The notes beneath the pieces were generated by a model that was not told where the DNA came from, made no database searches, and saw only the letters and a program-made list of their open reading frames with translations. Position numbers and translations under genes: made by a program. Shown in pieces: positions 51,204 through 60,531 of a stretch of 64,000 bases of DNA (positions within the stretch are counted from its first letter, which is position 1; every line of letters begins with the position of its first letter). Source of the DNA: Runella slithyformis DSM 19594 (GTDB lineage Bacteria; Bacteroidota; Bacteroidia; Cytophagales; Spirosomataceae); contig NC_015703.1 of assembly GCF_000218895.1 (NCBI RefSeq), positions 2,865,001 to 2,929,000 on the forward strand, written 5' to 3'.

Positions 51204-51725
51204 AAAGGTTGTGTTACGCTTTCACGTTTTTTCCTGTTGATCAGACAGCCAACGGCTTCGTTCCGGGCGGGTGTCACAGGTTGGTGGGTGAGCAGGGCTT
51301 TCGGCGTGTTTTGATGGTAAGATTCAGTGGTTTGAGGGCGGTAGTTTCCCAGTTTGAAAAATTGGTTGTCGATCGTTCCCCGGTAGCATTCTTTGCCTGT
51401 TATTATCAAGCAATGCCACTTTCTGAGTTGTTTTTGTATTATACCTTTCAACAAGGGTATGGGCTTTTTCGATGACGCAAGGAATGCTGAAATTATATTC
51501 TTTGTTAAATTGTCTAATCGCTGATTTTTTGATAGATTTAATCGGGAAAACGGCTTTAAACGCAACGCTTTGGCCAAATTTAACGTACATTTCCTGCAAA
51601 CGTTTACTTGATTTTTGACAGATCGGGCATTTGGTATCGTAAAAAATAAAAAGTACACCTTTGGTACGAGGTTCTTTGCTCAGCAACCCAAAGATAAAAA
51701 GGAACACGATTGGTATACGAATCAT
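51200..51725 (-). pseudogene. Frameshifted redoxin (thioredoxin-like) gene
   Basis: An exported or anchored thioredoxin-like protein of the redoxin family is split over two frames. The N-terminal part (51725 to about 51395) reads MIRIPIVFLFIFGLL then YDTKCPICQKSSKRLQEMY (CPIC redox motif) and ends VALLDNNRQ. The next frame continues ECYRGTIDNQFFKLGNYRPQ and ends AVGCLINRKKRE.., matching the family's usual C terminus. A single extra A in CAAAGAA (51391-51395) causes the shift. The stop of the restored frame overlaps the glycosyltransferase start (ATGA). Confidence 0.7.
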
Positions 51726-51920
51726 TTTTTACTGTATTTTTTTTCGATTCAAAATTAGATAAAGTCATTCGTAAAACATTCCCAATGATGTTTCGTTTTT
51801 AAATTTACAAATATTTTGGCGAAGCATGATTTGACCAACTTTTTTATCTAAATTTTCGCCCGTTATCCAAAGTAAATCCGTAACTCAACCGAAAATCCCT
51901 ATATTTCAAAATACTTTTAC

Positions 51921-54900
51921 ATGAACCATTTGCTGCGCAAGTCATTTACCATTGTTTTCTGCATTTTTCTGTTGGGTGTGGGGGCGTTTGCCCAAAACCG
52001 TACAGTAACCGGAAAAGTCACTTCCACAACCGACGGCCAGGCTATGCCGGGAGTGAATGTGACCCTTAAAGGAGCCTCGTCGGGTTCTACAACCGATACG
52101 GAAGGCAACTACCGAATCAATATTCCTGCCGGGAAGGTTACGCTGGTGTTTTCATTTGTCGGAATGTTGAGCCAAGAGGTTATTGTCAATAACCGTACAA
52201 CGATTAATGTTGAATTGGTTGAGAGTCCTACGCAGCTTAATGAGGTAGTCGTGACGGGCTATAACTCTGCGCAAAAGAAAGATATTTTGGGCTCCATCAC
52301 GTCGGTTTCCGCCGCTAAATTCAAGGATATTCCGATTGCCGGATTCGATCAGGCATTGCAGGGGCAGGCCGCCGGGGTGCAGGTCACCCAATCATCGGGT
52401 ACGCCCGGCGGAGGGGTGGCGGTCAGAATCCGTGGTAATACGTCTATTTCGGCCTCCAACCGCCCGTTATTCGTGGTAGATGGGATTCCGGTCATGGATG
52501 ATGCTGTTTCCGGAAGAAGTTTCGGAGGGCAAAATGACAACACGCTTACCTTTGTGAACCCTAATGATATTGAGTCGATTCAGGTTTTAAAGGATGCTTC
52601 GGCCAAAGCGATCTACGGCTCACGCGCGGCCAACGGAGTGGTATTGATCACTACCAAACGCGGGAAAGCCAATTCACGGACCAATATCACACTGGATGCG
52701 CAGCGCGGGGTCGTGGATATTATTAAAAAAGTGGATATGCTGAGTGCAACGGAGTTGCTCCAACTCCAGCGGGAAGCCGTAACGAATGCAGGACAGGACC
52801 CCGACCAACGCGGACTGATTCCGGGCGTTACCGACGGTGTGAATACCGATTGGCTGGGGGCTATTCTGCGGAGGGGGATCTATCAGCAATATCAGGCATC
52901 GGCCACGGGAGGAAATGACAAAACGCGTTTTTACCTCAGCGGCGGTCTTCGAGATGAGCAAGGGGTTCAGCTCAACAATCGTTTTACCCGCTACTCCGGC
53001 GCACTCAATGTAGATCATAAAGCCAGCCAAAAACTGACCATCAGTACCAACCTTTCGCTGGGCTTTACGACCAATGACCGGGTAAAAGGAGACAACTTTC
53101 TGGATGGGGTGTATTCCGGAGCCATCAAGAGTCTGCCTTATTTTGCACCTTACAACGAACAGGGAAAACTCTATACCCCCGGCAACCCGAATTATGCCGG
53201 TTTTCCTAACTTTAACCCGGTAGCTCAGGCCGTATTGCCCCGTTTTCGGACCTACGGTACCAAAATCCTGGCGGGTGTCAGCGGCCAATATGAGATCATT
53301 AAGAACTTAAAGCTCAACAGTAAGCTGAGTTTGGATTATAATAACTCGGAAGAGGACCAATATGAATCCTCGGCTACGGCAATCGGGGGCTTTTTGCCGG
53401 CCATCGGCGGACAGGGATACGGGGTGTATATCACCAATACGCTTTTTACCCTTCTGAATTCAAATACACTTACCTATCTTTTTGATTTGGGAGGAAAACA
53501 CCATTTCAACACCATGATCGGGACGGAGATCCTCCAGACCAAAAACAGGGGTTCTTTCGCCTCGGGCCGTATTTTTCCCAGCGACGACTTTACCTATATC
53601 AACTCCTCGGGGGTACAGGATGCGGCGGGTTCAAGCTTTGCCCAAAACGGCCTTATCTCGGGTTTTGGTGAGGTGCGTTACGATTACATGGAAAAATACC
53701 TGCTCACGTTTACGTCCCGCTACGATGGCTCATCGCGTTTTGGGCCCAACCGCCGTTTCGGTTATTTTCCCTCCCTTTCGCTCGGATGGCGGATTTCGGA
53801 AGAGCCTTGGATGAAATCGCTGGATTTCATCCAGGACTTAAAATTGAGAGGAAGTTATGGATATACGGGAAATGAGCGCATCGGAAACTTTACCTATCTC
53901 GGTACGTGGGCGGCCTCTACATACAGCGGTGCCACAGGGGTGAGCCCCAATAACCTGAACAACCCGCTTCTGCAATGGGAACGTACCCGTGAGGCCAACG
54001 TCGGGTTGGATATTTCACTGTGGAGCGGTCGTCTCAGTGTCATTATGGAAGCCTACGACAACTTGACCGATAATCTGTTGTTTAATCAGCCGCTGCCGCT
54101 GACCACCGGTTTCGGCGGTTTTCAGGGAAACATCGGCTCTATCTCCAACCGTGGGCTTGAGCTGACACTTTCAACCGTCAATATTGATCGCAGTGCCACT
54201 CAGGGTTTGCGTTGGAATACTGATTTTAATATATCGCACAACGAAAATAAAGTATTGGAATTGGTCGATAATCAACCGTTGTTTCGGGGATATACCGCCA
54301 ACGGAGTCAGTGCAACCAACGTGATCCTGCCCGGTCAACCGCTGGGAACATTCTGGGGACTTAAATTTCAGGGCGTAGATGTGGCCACGGGCAATGCCCT
54401 CTACGAGGACTATAACAAAGACGGGCGAATCAGCCCGGATGACGCGCAGGTGATCGGCAACGCCCAGCCGTTGTTGGTAGGGGGGCTTACCAACCGCGTG
54501 ACATGGGGGAATTTTGACCTGAGCGTGTTCTTCCAATTCATGTACGGAAATAAGATCCTGAACTTTTCCAATGTGACGCTGCTTGACAACGGGGCCAACC
54601 TCGAAAACAATCAGGTAAGAGCCGCCTTGAGAAGGTGGCAAAAACCGGGTGATGTCACGGATGTGCCGCGCTATGAACTGGGAAATACCTTCAATAATTA
54701 CCACAGCAGTCGTTTTCTGGAAGATGGTTCGTATTTGCGTCTTAAGAACGTAGCCGTCGGGTATAATTTTCCATCCCGGTGGCTGAATAAAGTCAAAATC
54801 AGAACGGCCCGTTTGTACGCTTCGGCCGTCAATCTTTGGACATTAACGGCCTATTCCGGTGCCGATCCGGAAGTGAGCACACTTGATGGGTCTACCTCTG

Positions 54901-54971
54901 CGCAGGGCATCGACTTTTTCACCCTGCCTCAGACCCGTAATATAACCCTGGGGCTTACCATCGGTTTTTAA
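51921..54971 (+). CDS. SusC-like TonB-dependent outer-membrane receptor
   Basis: 1016 residues. After a signal peptide (MNHLLRKSFTIVFCIFLLGVGAFAQ) comes a CarboxypepD-regulatory-like domain (about 26-105; VTGKVTSTTDGQAMPGVNVTLKG). The plug with the SusC signature LNEVVVTGYNSAQKKDILGS (about 108) and GAGA-like turns follow, then the 22-strand barrel and the C-terminal aromatic signature (NITLGLTIGF). It imports a large nutrient with TonB energy, with the SusD-like lipoprotein 51 bases downstream as lid. The next genes point to a peptide or protein substrate. Confidence 0.93.
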   Translation: MNHLLRKSFTIVFCIFLLGVGAFAQNRTVTGKVTSTTDGQAMPGVNVTLKGASSGSTTDTEGNYRINIPAGKVTLVFSFVGMLSQEVIVNNRTTINVELVESPTQLNEVVVTGYNSAQKKDILGSITSVSAAKFKDIPIAGFDQALQGQAAGVQVTQSSGTPGGGVAVRIRGNTSISASNRPLFVVDGIPVMDDAVSGRSFGGQNDNTLTFVNPNDIESIQVLKDASAKAIYGSRAANGVVLITTKRGKANSRTNITLDAQRGVVDIIKKVDMLSATELLQLQREAVTNAGQDPDQRGLIPGVTDGVNTDWLGAILRRGIYQQYQASATGGNDKTRFYLSGGLRDEQGVQLNNRFTRYSGALNVDHKASQKLTISTNLSLGFTTNDRVKGDNFLDGVYSGAIKSLPYFAPYNEQGKLYTPGNPNYAGFPNFNPVAQAVLPRFRTYGTKILAGVSGQYEIIKNLKLNSKLSLDYNNSEEDQYESSATAIGGFLPAIGGQGYGVYITNTLFTLLNSNTLTYLFDLGGKHHFNTMIGTEILQTKNRGSFASGRIFPSDDFTYINSSGVQDAAGSSFAQNGLISGFGEVRYDYMEKYLLTFTSRYDGSSRFGPNRRFGYFPSLSLGWRISEEPWMKSLDFIQDLKLRGSYGYTGNERIGNFTYLGTWAASTYSGATGVSPNNLNNPLLQWERTREANVGLDISLWSGRLSVIMEAYDNLTDNLLFNQPLPLTTGFGGFQGNIGSISNRGLELTLSTVNIDRSATQGLRWNTDFNISHNENKVLELVDNQPLFRGYTANGVSATNVILPGQPLGTFWGLKFQGVDVATGNALYEDYNKDGRISPDDAQVIGNAQPLLVGGLTNRVTWGNFDLSVFFQFMYGNKILNFSNVTLLDNGANLENNQVRAALRRWQKPGDVTDVPRYELGNTFNNYHSSRFLEDGSYLRLKNVAVGYNFPSRWLNKVKIRTARLYASAVNLWTLTAYSGADPEVSTLDGSTSAQGIDFFTLPQTRNITLGLTIGF

Positions 54972-55021
54972 AAACAGTAATTGCGATTTTTCTATACACA
55001 ATGTTTTCAATGTTGATAAAA

Positions 55022-56422
55022 ATGAATAAATATCATATTTCTTTGGTGATGGCGGTGGGTGTATGGCTAAGCAGTTGCCGTGAGGTGCTGGAGCCGAGAC
55101 CAATCGACATTTTGGCCGATCAATTTGTGCTGAACCAGGCGAGCGATGTTGCCACCGTGCGATTGGGCGCGTATGCGGCCTTTCGCGGAACGGCCGCTCC
55201 AAAAGTAATCGTGGGGGACTTTACCGCTGATTATATCCAACACAACGGTACGTTTACGGATTATCAGGAACTGGGAAACAAGCAGATCACTTCCGCCAAC
55301 GGCGTGGCCGGTGCTTTGTGGGGAAGTGTGTACAATACAGTGTATGTCTGTAATTTCCTGCTTGAAAAACTCCCGACTGTACCCGGTGTACGCGAAGCCG
55401 AGCGTAAAAGGGTCACGGCCGAAGCGCGCTTTTTGCGCGGCATGGCGAATTTTATCGGTGCCACTACTTTTGGAAACATCCCGTATGTTACTTCTACCAA
55501 TATTGATGCTAACAAGACCATTGGCAAAACCGACAAAGCAACCATCATGACAAATGTGCTGGCTGATTTTCAGGCGGCATTGACTGACCTGCCCGAAGGC
55601 AGTCCTACGGATGGACGCCCCGTTTTTGCGGGCTATGCTACCAAAAGTGCGGTGCGGGCAGCTATGGCGCGTTATTATCTGTACCAGAAAAACTGGGCTG
55701 AAGCGGAAGCATCGGCCTCGGCGGTGATCAGTACGAATTTTTATGAATTGGTCAATTATTCGGATGTCGTTTCGAAAGATTTTAACAATGAATCCATTTT
55801 TGAAGTAGGATATACCGCCTCCGATGACCCCGGCACCAGTGCTTTCGGACTTAATAATTTGTTGGTAGGTCGGCGGGAGGTCATACCGTCCAATCAATTT
55901 ATCAATCAGATCATTTCCAAAGAATCAGGTGAGAGACAACGTACGGTTGCCTTTGACTTTAATGCACAGGGAGGAGGAGATAACGGTTGGAGTGTGCGTA
56001 AATACGGTACACCGGATGAGGATAACAACAATATCGTCATTTTCCGTTTAGGCGAGATGTACCTTATTCGCGCCGAAGCCAGAGCGCAGCAGGGCCGAAT
56101 GACAGGGTCAACCGGGGCTCTAAATGACCTGAATGTGTTACGGACGCGCGCCGGTAAAAATACAACCGTCGCTGCCAATAAGCCTCCGCTCGTGACCTCC
56201 GCTACCCAAGCGGAAGCACTGTTACTCATCGAACGTGAGCGCCTGTATGAATTGGCGTTCGAAGGGCACCGTTGGTATGATTTGGTACGCACCGGGCGCG
56301 CCCAGGCGGTTATGTCGGCTTTTTCGCCCAATTGGACCCCAAAATATGAACTTTGGCCCATTCCACAAACAGAAATTCAACGCAATCCTTCATTGGCAGG
56401 GCAGCAGAATCCGGGTTACTAG
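55022..56422 (+). CDS. SusD/RagB-family nutrient-binding lipoprotein
   Basis: 466 residues from MNKYHISLVMAVGVWLSSC, where lipobox LSSC ends at Cys19; upstream in-frame starts add no useful sequence. The helical TPR-based SusD fold is visible: FVLNQASDVATVRLGAYAAFR, then AVRAAMARYYLYQKNWAEAEASA (a TPR-like helix pair) and the C-terminal LLIERERLYELAFEGHRWYDLVRTG, the family's strongest motif (residues ~406-430). It sits on the SusC-like channel as a lid and binds the substrate at the cell surface. Confidence 0.93.
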   Translation: MNKYHISLVMAVGVWLSSCREVLEPRPIDILADQFVLNQASDVATVRLGAYAAFRGTAAPKVIVGDFTADYIQHNGTFTDYQELGNKQITSANGVAGALWGSVYNTVYVCNFLLEKLPTVPGVREAERKRVTAEARFLRGMANFIGATTFGNIPYVTSTNIDANKTIGKTDKATIMTNVLADFQAALTDLPEGSPTDGRPVFAGYATKSAVRAAMARYYLYQKNWAEAEASASAVISTNFYELVNYSDVVSKDFNNESIFEVGYTASDDPGTSAFGLNNLLVGRREVIPSNQFINQIISKESGERQRTVAFDFNAQGGGDNGWSVRKYGTPDEDNNNIVIFRLGEMYLIRAEARAQQGRMTGSTGALNDLNVLRTRAGKNTTVAANKPPLVTSATQAEALLLIERERLYELAFEGHRWYDLVRTGRAQAVMSAFSPNWTPKYELWPIPQTEIQRNPSLAGQQNPGY

Positions 56423-56484
56423 CAGGCAGTAAACAGTCTACAGTAACCGCTTGACTCTACCCTTAACAAATAATAAAATCCAAG

Positions 56485-57357
56485 ATGAAAATAAATAAAT
56501 ATTTATTCACTCAATCACACATTCTCCCATTCGTAATTTTAGCGGGCCTGTGGTTATCCGGTTGTGAAGAACAGCGAATCATCTATGACGGGCTTAATTT
56601 TGTGCGGTTTACGGATTCAACCCTGAGTTTCAAGGAAAGCTATTCCAAAGCCATCAAAATAAAGGTTCATAACGGTGGCAAAGTGCTCAATGAATCCATC
56701 AATATCAAATACACCATCGGGGGTACGGCGCGTGAAGGAAGGGATTACCGAATAGAGGGCACCAAAGGCACGGTGATCATCCCCGTTGGACAAAGCTTTG
56801 GCGAAATCACGCTTTATCTGCTCAACAACGCCAATAATATTTTGGAATCCAGTACGATTGAATTTGCCCTGACGAGTGTTTCACCGAGCGATAAGATCAA
56901 AGTCGGGTTCGGAGAGGGCGGTTTAGGTCAAAAAATGGTCTTTACCATCCGCGATGCCTGTATTATGGAAGGGATTTATACAGGTAGATTACCCGTTGGA
57001 AACCAAGCGTTTCAATTGGCGGATATTGATATCTCCAGTACCGACTGCAAACGATATACCATTTCCAATATCAACGTCGGCTTATTGGGATTTCCGCAGT
57101 TCTTCAATTGGGAAAGCCCCGTAGGATTTGAGGCCGAACGACCCAAGCTGGATTTTATTGATAACGGAAATAATACATTGACCATTCCCCGACAGGTGAT
57201 CCCGCAGTTTTCAAGTGGGTACGATACCCTATCGGGAACGGGCGTATGGAACCCTGTTAATAAGCAGATCACGCTGAGCATTAAGATGAAAATCTATAAA
57301 TTGAGTAATCGTAAAGACAGCGTTGTTAATCTTCCGTTGATATATGTACCGCAGTAA
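56485..57357 (+). CDS. Surface lipoprotein with Calx-beta-like/DUF4843-like repeat
   Basis: 290 residues, SPII signal with lipobox LSGC (MKINKYLFTQSHILPFVILAGLWLSGC). The first half (about 35-155) resembles a Calx-beta/DUF4843-type domain (FVRFTDSTLSFKESYSKAIKIKVHNGGK and TIGGTAREGRDYRIEGTKGTVIIPVGQ). The second half is unassigned and beta-rich. It follows the SusD gene after 62 bases and probably binds substrate or stabilises the complex at the outer membrane. The function is an inference from operon position. Confidence 0.7.
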   Translation: MKINKYLFTQSHILPFVILAGLWLSGCEEQRIIYDGLNFVRFTDSTLSFKESYSKAIKIKVHNGGKVLNESINIKYTIGGTAREGRDYRIEGTKGTVIIPVGQSFGEITLYLLNNANNILESSTIEFALTSVSPSDKIKVGFGEGGLGQKMVFTIRDACIMEGIYTGRLPVGNQAFQLADIDISSTDCKRYTISNINVGLLGFPQFFNWESPVGFEAERPKLDFIDNGNNTLTIPRQVIPQFSSGYDTLSGTGVWNPVNKQITLSIKMKIYKLSNRKDSVVNLPLIYVPQ

Positions 57358-57400
57358 TGCGCACTTTTTCCTTAATCATTCGCCTGATAATCTCTGAAAA

Positions 57401-57892
57401 ATGAAAACCTATATTCGCCATACTGTCATTTTGGGCCTGCTTACTGTACTGGGCAGTAGCTGTACCGAAAAAATTGAGCCCAAGCCATTGACTTACACTC
57501 AACTCCTGACGGGAACCGAGAAGAAAGCGTGGGTATTGAGTTCGCTTACAATCATTGATCAAAAAGACCCGTTTGATCTGGCAGGCAATCAGGTGCTGGA
57601 TCCGTGTGAGTTGGATGATCAATTTGTTTTTTATGCCAACGAAGAGAAAAAAATGGAGTACACCAATGGCTCCACTAAATGCCGAACGGCCGAACCGGAG
57701 ATTTTGATCACGGATGTGTGGCAACTCACCAATGCCAACGCTACCCTTGAGATGGGGATCCCGCGCATATTCGGAGGGGTTAAACTGCCGTTCATTGTTA
57801 AAACATTGACAGACAATTCGATGGTACTGGAATATTACTTTGGAGATATTGATGCCAGTTATCGTTTTAAATTCACTTCTAGCAGTAAGTAG
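57401..57892 (+). CDS. Small lipoprotein of unknown function
   Basis: 163 residues with lipobox LGSSC (MKTYIRHTVILGLLTVLGSSC). The mature part contains WVLSSLTIIDQKDPFDLAGN, then a YANEEKKMEY..CRTAEPEI and VWQLTNANATLEMGIPRI pattern that looks like a lipocalin-like beta sandwich, as in other SusCD-linked lipoproteins. The stop is one base before the protease ATG, so the genes are coupled. No specific role is known. Confidence 0.65.
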   Translation: MKTYIRHTVILGLLTVLGSSCTEKIEPKPLTYTQLLTGTEKKAWVLSSLTIIDQKDPFDLAGNQVLDPCELDDQFVFYANEEKKMEYTNGSTKCRTAEPEILITDVWQLTNANATLEMGIPRIFGGVKLPFIVKTLTDNSMVLEYYFGDIDASYRFKFTSSSK

Positions 57893-57893
57893 C

Positions 57894-60272
57894 ATGTTAA
57901 AAATATGTACCCGTACCTTCGTAAGCCTCTTGGTGCTTTTATCTTTTATTGCCCAGGCACAACGGCGCAGTGAGCCCTGTGCAACGATGGAAATGGACAG
58001 TTTGTTGCGCCTGCGCAACCCGACAGAAGGCTCATTGGATGATTTTGAGCGGGATTTGCAGAAGAAAATGATTCAGATCAAAGCCCGAATGGCCTCCGGC
58101 AGAGGAGCGGCGGAGATTATCACGATTCCGATTGTAGTCCACGTGATTCACAGCGGGGAGACCGTCGGTACCGGGCGTAACATCAGTCAGGCGCAGGTGC
58201 AGGCCCAAATAGAAACCCTGAACGAAGATTTTCGTCGTCGTGCCAATACCAACGGTTTTAACACTGACCCACGAGGGGCCGATATCGAAATTGAATTTTG
58301 TTTAGCACAGTTCAATCCGCAGGGTCAACGAATGGCCGAGCCGGGCATAGACAGGGTAAACGGTAACCGTGCCAACTGGACACGTAACGACATTGAAGGC
58401 TCCCTAAAACCCACTACTTCGTGGGACCCCAATAAATATTATAACATTTGGGTATTGGATTTTGCCGCGCAGGATGATAACCTGCTTGGGTATGCGCAGT
58501 TTCCCAGCAATTCCAACCTTTCGGGAATACCCAACAGTGGTGGTGCTGCCAGTACGGATGGCGTAGTGGTCAACTATGCCAATTTTGGAAATGCCCAAAA
58601 AGGGAACTTTCCGCTCCTGCGCGCACCCTATAATTTAGGGCGCACCCTAACGCACGAAACGGGCCACTGGCTGGGGTTACGCCATATTTGGGGTGATTCC
58701 AACTGCGGAGATGATTTCTGTGCGGATACACCTCCGCAGGCCTCCGAGAGCCGCGGCTGTCAGAAAGGGCGGATGAGTTGCGGTAGTGCCAACATGGTCG
58801 AAAACTACATGGATTATTCGGACGACGGTTGCTTTAATATTTTTACCAGAGATCAAAAAGCGCGGATGCGAGCCGTGATGGAAGTAAGCCCGAGACGTGC
58901 CAGTTTATTGACCTCAAGCGTTTGCGGACAAACAGTGGTAGGCAGACCGACGCCAAATTTTGAAGCGGAAAATCGCATTGTACTCTTAGGCGCTCAGGTG
59001 AAATTTACGGATTTATCCACCGGTTTTCCCAACGCATGGCAATGGGAGTTTGAAGGAGGAGACCCTGCTGTTTCATCGGAACAAAACCCAACGGTCATCT
59101 ACAGAACAGCGGGTAAATTTAAAGTAACACTGACGGTTTCCAATGCGTCCGGGGCATCCGCTCCGTTAACGAAAACGCAGTATATTGAAGTGGTCAATGC
59201 AGGATTGTGCGCTGCCGTGACCAATTTTGTAGGTACGGGCACCGTCATTCGACAGCCCGGAGGGACAGGCTATGTATCGGGGCAAAACAGCCGAAGAACA
59301 CAGGCGGTAGCCGAGCTTTTCCAAAATTCGCTGGGGTATACCAATTTGCGGGGTGCTTCGCTGAAATTTGGGGTAGCGAGAGCAGCCAGAGGATCCGAAA
59401 CCGAAGCGGTAGTACGGGTGAAAGTATGGAATGCCCGCGGTTTTCAGGGAGGTCCGGGCTCAGAGCTGACCACCAAGGAGATTCCGCTCCGACGCATTCT
59501 GGATGATGTCAGAAATAACCGTCCTACAAATGTGGTCTTTGATCAAAATATTGACCTTTCACGGCAAAATAACCTGTCGTTTCTGATCGGAATTGAATTG
59601 GATTATGTAGCGGGAGATACGGTCGCTTTGGTCACAACCAAGGATGGCGAATCGCTCAATGCCACTTCGTGGGAACGCAACTCAACCGGAAACTGGGATC
59701 GTTACATTGTGCGGAACGGTCTTAACGTGGCGCATGCCATCGTGGCGGATGTGGGTATGAAAGCGTCGGTTCAAATACAGTCTTCGGCTCAGTTTATTAA
59801 TCCCGGTGAAGCTGTAACCCTTCAGGCTCGGGGAGCCTCGGTTATCAATTGGTCTCCTTCCGAAGGACTCAGTGCTACCCTCGGGCCGCAGGTCACTGCC
59901 CGTCCAAACCGTACCATTACCTATCTGGTCAAAGGGACCGGCTCTGATGTATGTTTAGATTCGGCCAGCACTACAATTTATGTGCGGAATGTGCAGATTT
60001 TGTCCAATGAAACACTGCCCGAAAAAGAAGTGACCATCAGTCCCAACCCGACTGACGGCGTGGCCGAAGTAAGCTTTACCAATGCGTTACGCGGCAGGGT
60101 GACGCTTCGACTGCGCAGTATTACGGGCGCAGAAGTGTGGCGGGGTGAATTTGAAAAGACCGGTGAGCAGTTCCGTCAACCCATCAATGTTCGTGCGTAT
60201 CCTGTCGGGTCTTACTTTGTTGATATCCAATTGGGCGACTTTATGGATCGAAAACGACTCGTGAAGTATTAA
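57894..60272 (+). CDS. M43-family zinc metalloprotease with PKD and T9SS sorting domain
   Basis: About 792 residues. The start MLKICTRTFVSLLVLLSFIAQAQ is a signal peptide; an in-frame upstream ATG overlaps the previous gene. The pappalysin-type catalytic domain has the zinc motif HETGHWLGLRH (about residues 253-263) and Met-turn region NMVENYMDYSDDGC. A PKD-like domain follows (about 350-435; VKFTDLSTGFPNAWQWEFEGG). The C terminus (about 705-792; VTISPNPTDGVAEVSF..YFVDIQLGDFMDRKRLVKY) is a type-A T9SS sorting domain, so the enzyme is secreted or surface-anchored. It would supply peptides for the linked SusC/SusD pair. Confidence 0.9.
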   Translation: MLKICTRTFVSLLVLLSFIAQAQRRSEPCATMEMDSLLRLRNPTEGSLDDFERDLQKKMIQIKARMASGRGAAEIITIPIVVHVIHSGETVGTGRNISQAQVQAQIETLNEDFRRRANTNGFNTDPRGADIEIEFCLAQFNPQGQRMAEPGIDRVNGNRANWTRNDIEGSLKPTTSWDPNKYYNIWVLDFAAQDDNLLGYAQFPSNSNLSGIPNSGGAASTDGVVVNYANFGNAQKGNFPLLRAPYNLGRTLTHETGHWLGLRHIWGDSNCGDDFCADTPPQASESRGCQKGRMSCGSANMVENYMDYSDDGCFNIFTRDQKARMRAVMEVSPRRASLLTSSVCGQTVVGRPTPNFEAENRIVLLGAQVKFTDLSTGFPNAWQWEFEGGDPAVSSEQNPTVIYRTAGKFKVTLTVSNASGASAPLTKTQYIEVVNAGLCAAVTNFVGTGTVIRQPGGTGYVSGQNSRRTQAVAELFQNSLGYTNLRGASLKFGVARAARGSETEAVVRVKVWNARGFQGGPGSELTTKEIPLRRILDDVRNNRPTNVVFDQNIDLSRQNNLSFLIGIELDYVAGDTVALVTTKDGESLNATSWERNSTGNWDRYIVRNGLNVAHAIVADVGMKASVQIQSSAQFINPGEAVTLQARGASVINWSPSEGLSATLGPQVTARPNRTITYLVKGTGSDVCLDSASTTIYVRNVQILSNETLPEKEVTISPNPTDGVAEVSFTNALRGRVTLRLRSITGAEVWRGEFEKTGEQFRQPINVRAYPVGSYFVDIQLGDFMDRKRLVKY

Positions 60273-60292
60273 GCCATATCAGCGTGCAGGCA

Positions 60293-60343
60293 TAGGCCAT
60301 ACAGAAAGGGTATAACTTTTCTTTATGGCCTATTCTTTTTTTT
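60293..60343 (+). terminator. Rho-independent terminator after the protease gene
   Basis: AGGCCATAcAGAAA pairs with TTTCTtTATGGCCT around a short loop and is followed by a run of T residues (ATTCTTTTTTTT). It ends the SusCD-protease operon. Confidence 0.8.
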
Positions 60344-60382
60344 ATGAGTGCCAATTAGGATTTTAGCTGAGCATCAACCAAA

Positions 60383-60413
60383 TTTGCATAACAATAGTAG
60401 TTCAATAGGATTG
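60383..60413 (+). promoter_or_regulatory. Candidate promoter of the sulfite/nitrite reductase operon
   Basis: TTTG (60383-60386), 19 bases, then TAGGATTG (60406-60413), one mismatch from TAnnTTTG. This predicts a leader of about 110 bases before the ATG at 60532 that contains the hairpin at 60466-60488. Confidence 0.4.
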
Positions 60414-60465
60414 AATCAGCTATAATTTATTCGTATAGAAAAAATTGTCGGGTACAACCATTGTT

Positions 60466-60488
60466 AAAAAGGCTCTTAAAGCCTTTTT
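60466..60488 (+). promoter_or_regulatory. Leader hairpin upstream of the sulfite/nitrite reductase gene
   Basis: AAAAAGGCT and AGCCTTTTT form a 9-bp hairpin with a five-base loop, ending in T-rich sequence, 43 bases before the ATG. It is a terminator-like or attenuator-like element inside the predicted leader; I see no known riboswitch around it. Confidence 0.45.
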
Positions 60489-60531
60489 AAGTTTAAAAAT
60501 AAAAATATTAAGTCGATAGAATATAAGTATT

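Noticed and set aside
51726-51920. A clear promoter before susC
   Set aside because: TAAATTTT and TTTG occur but at 15-base spacing, and TATATTTC lies too close to the ATG; no convincing combination.
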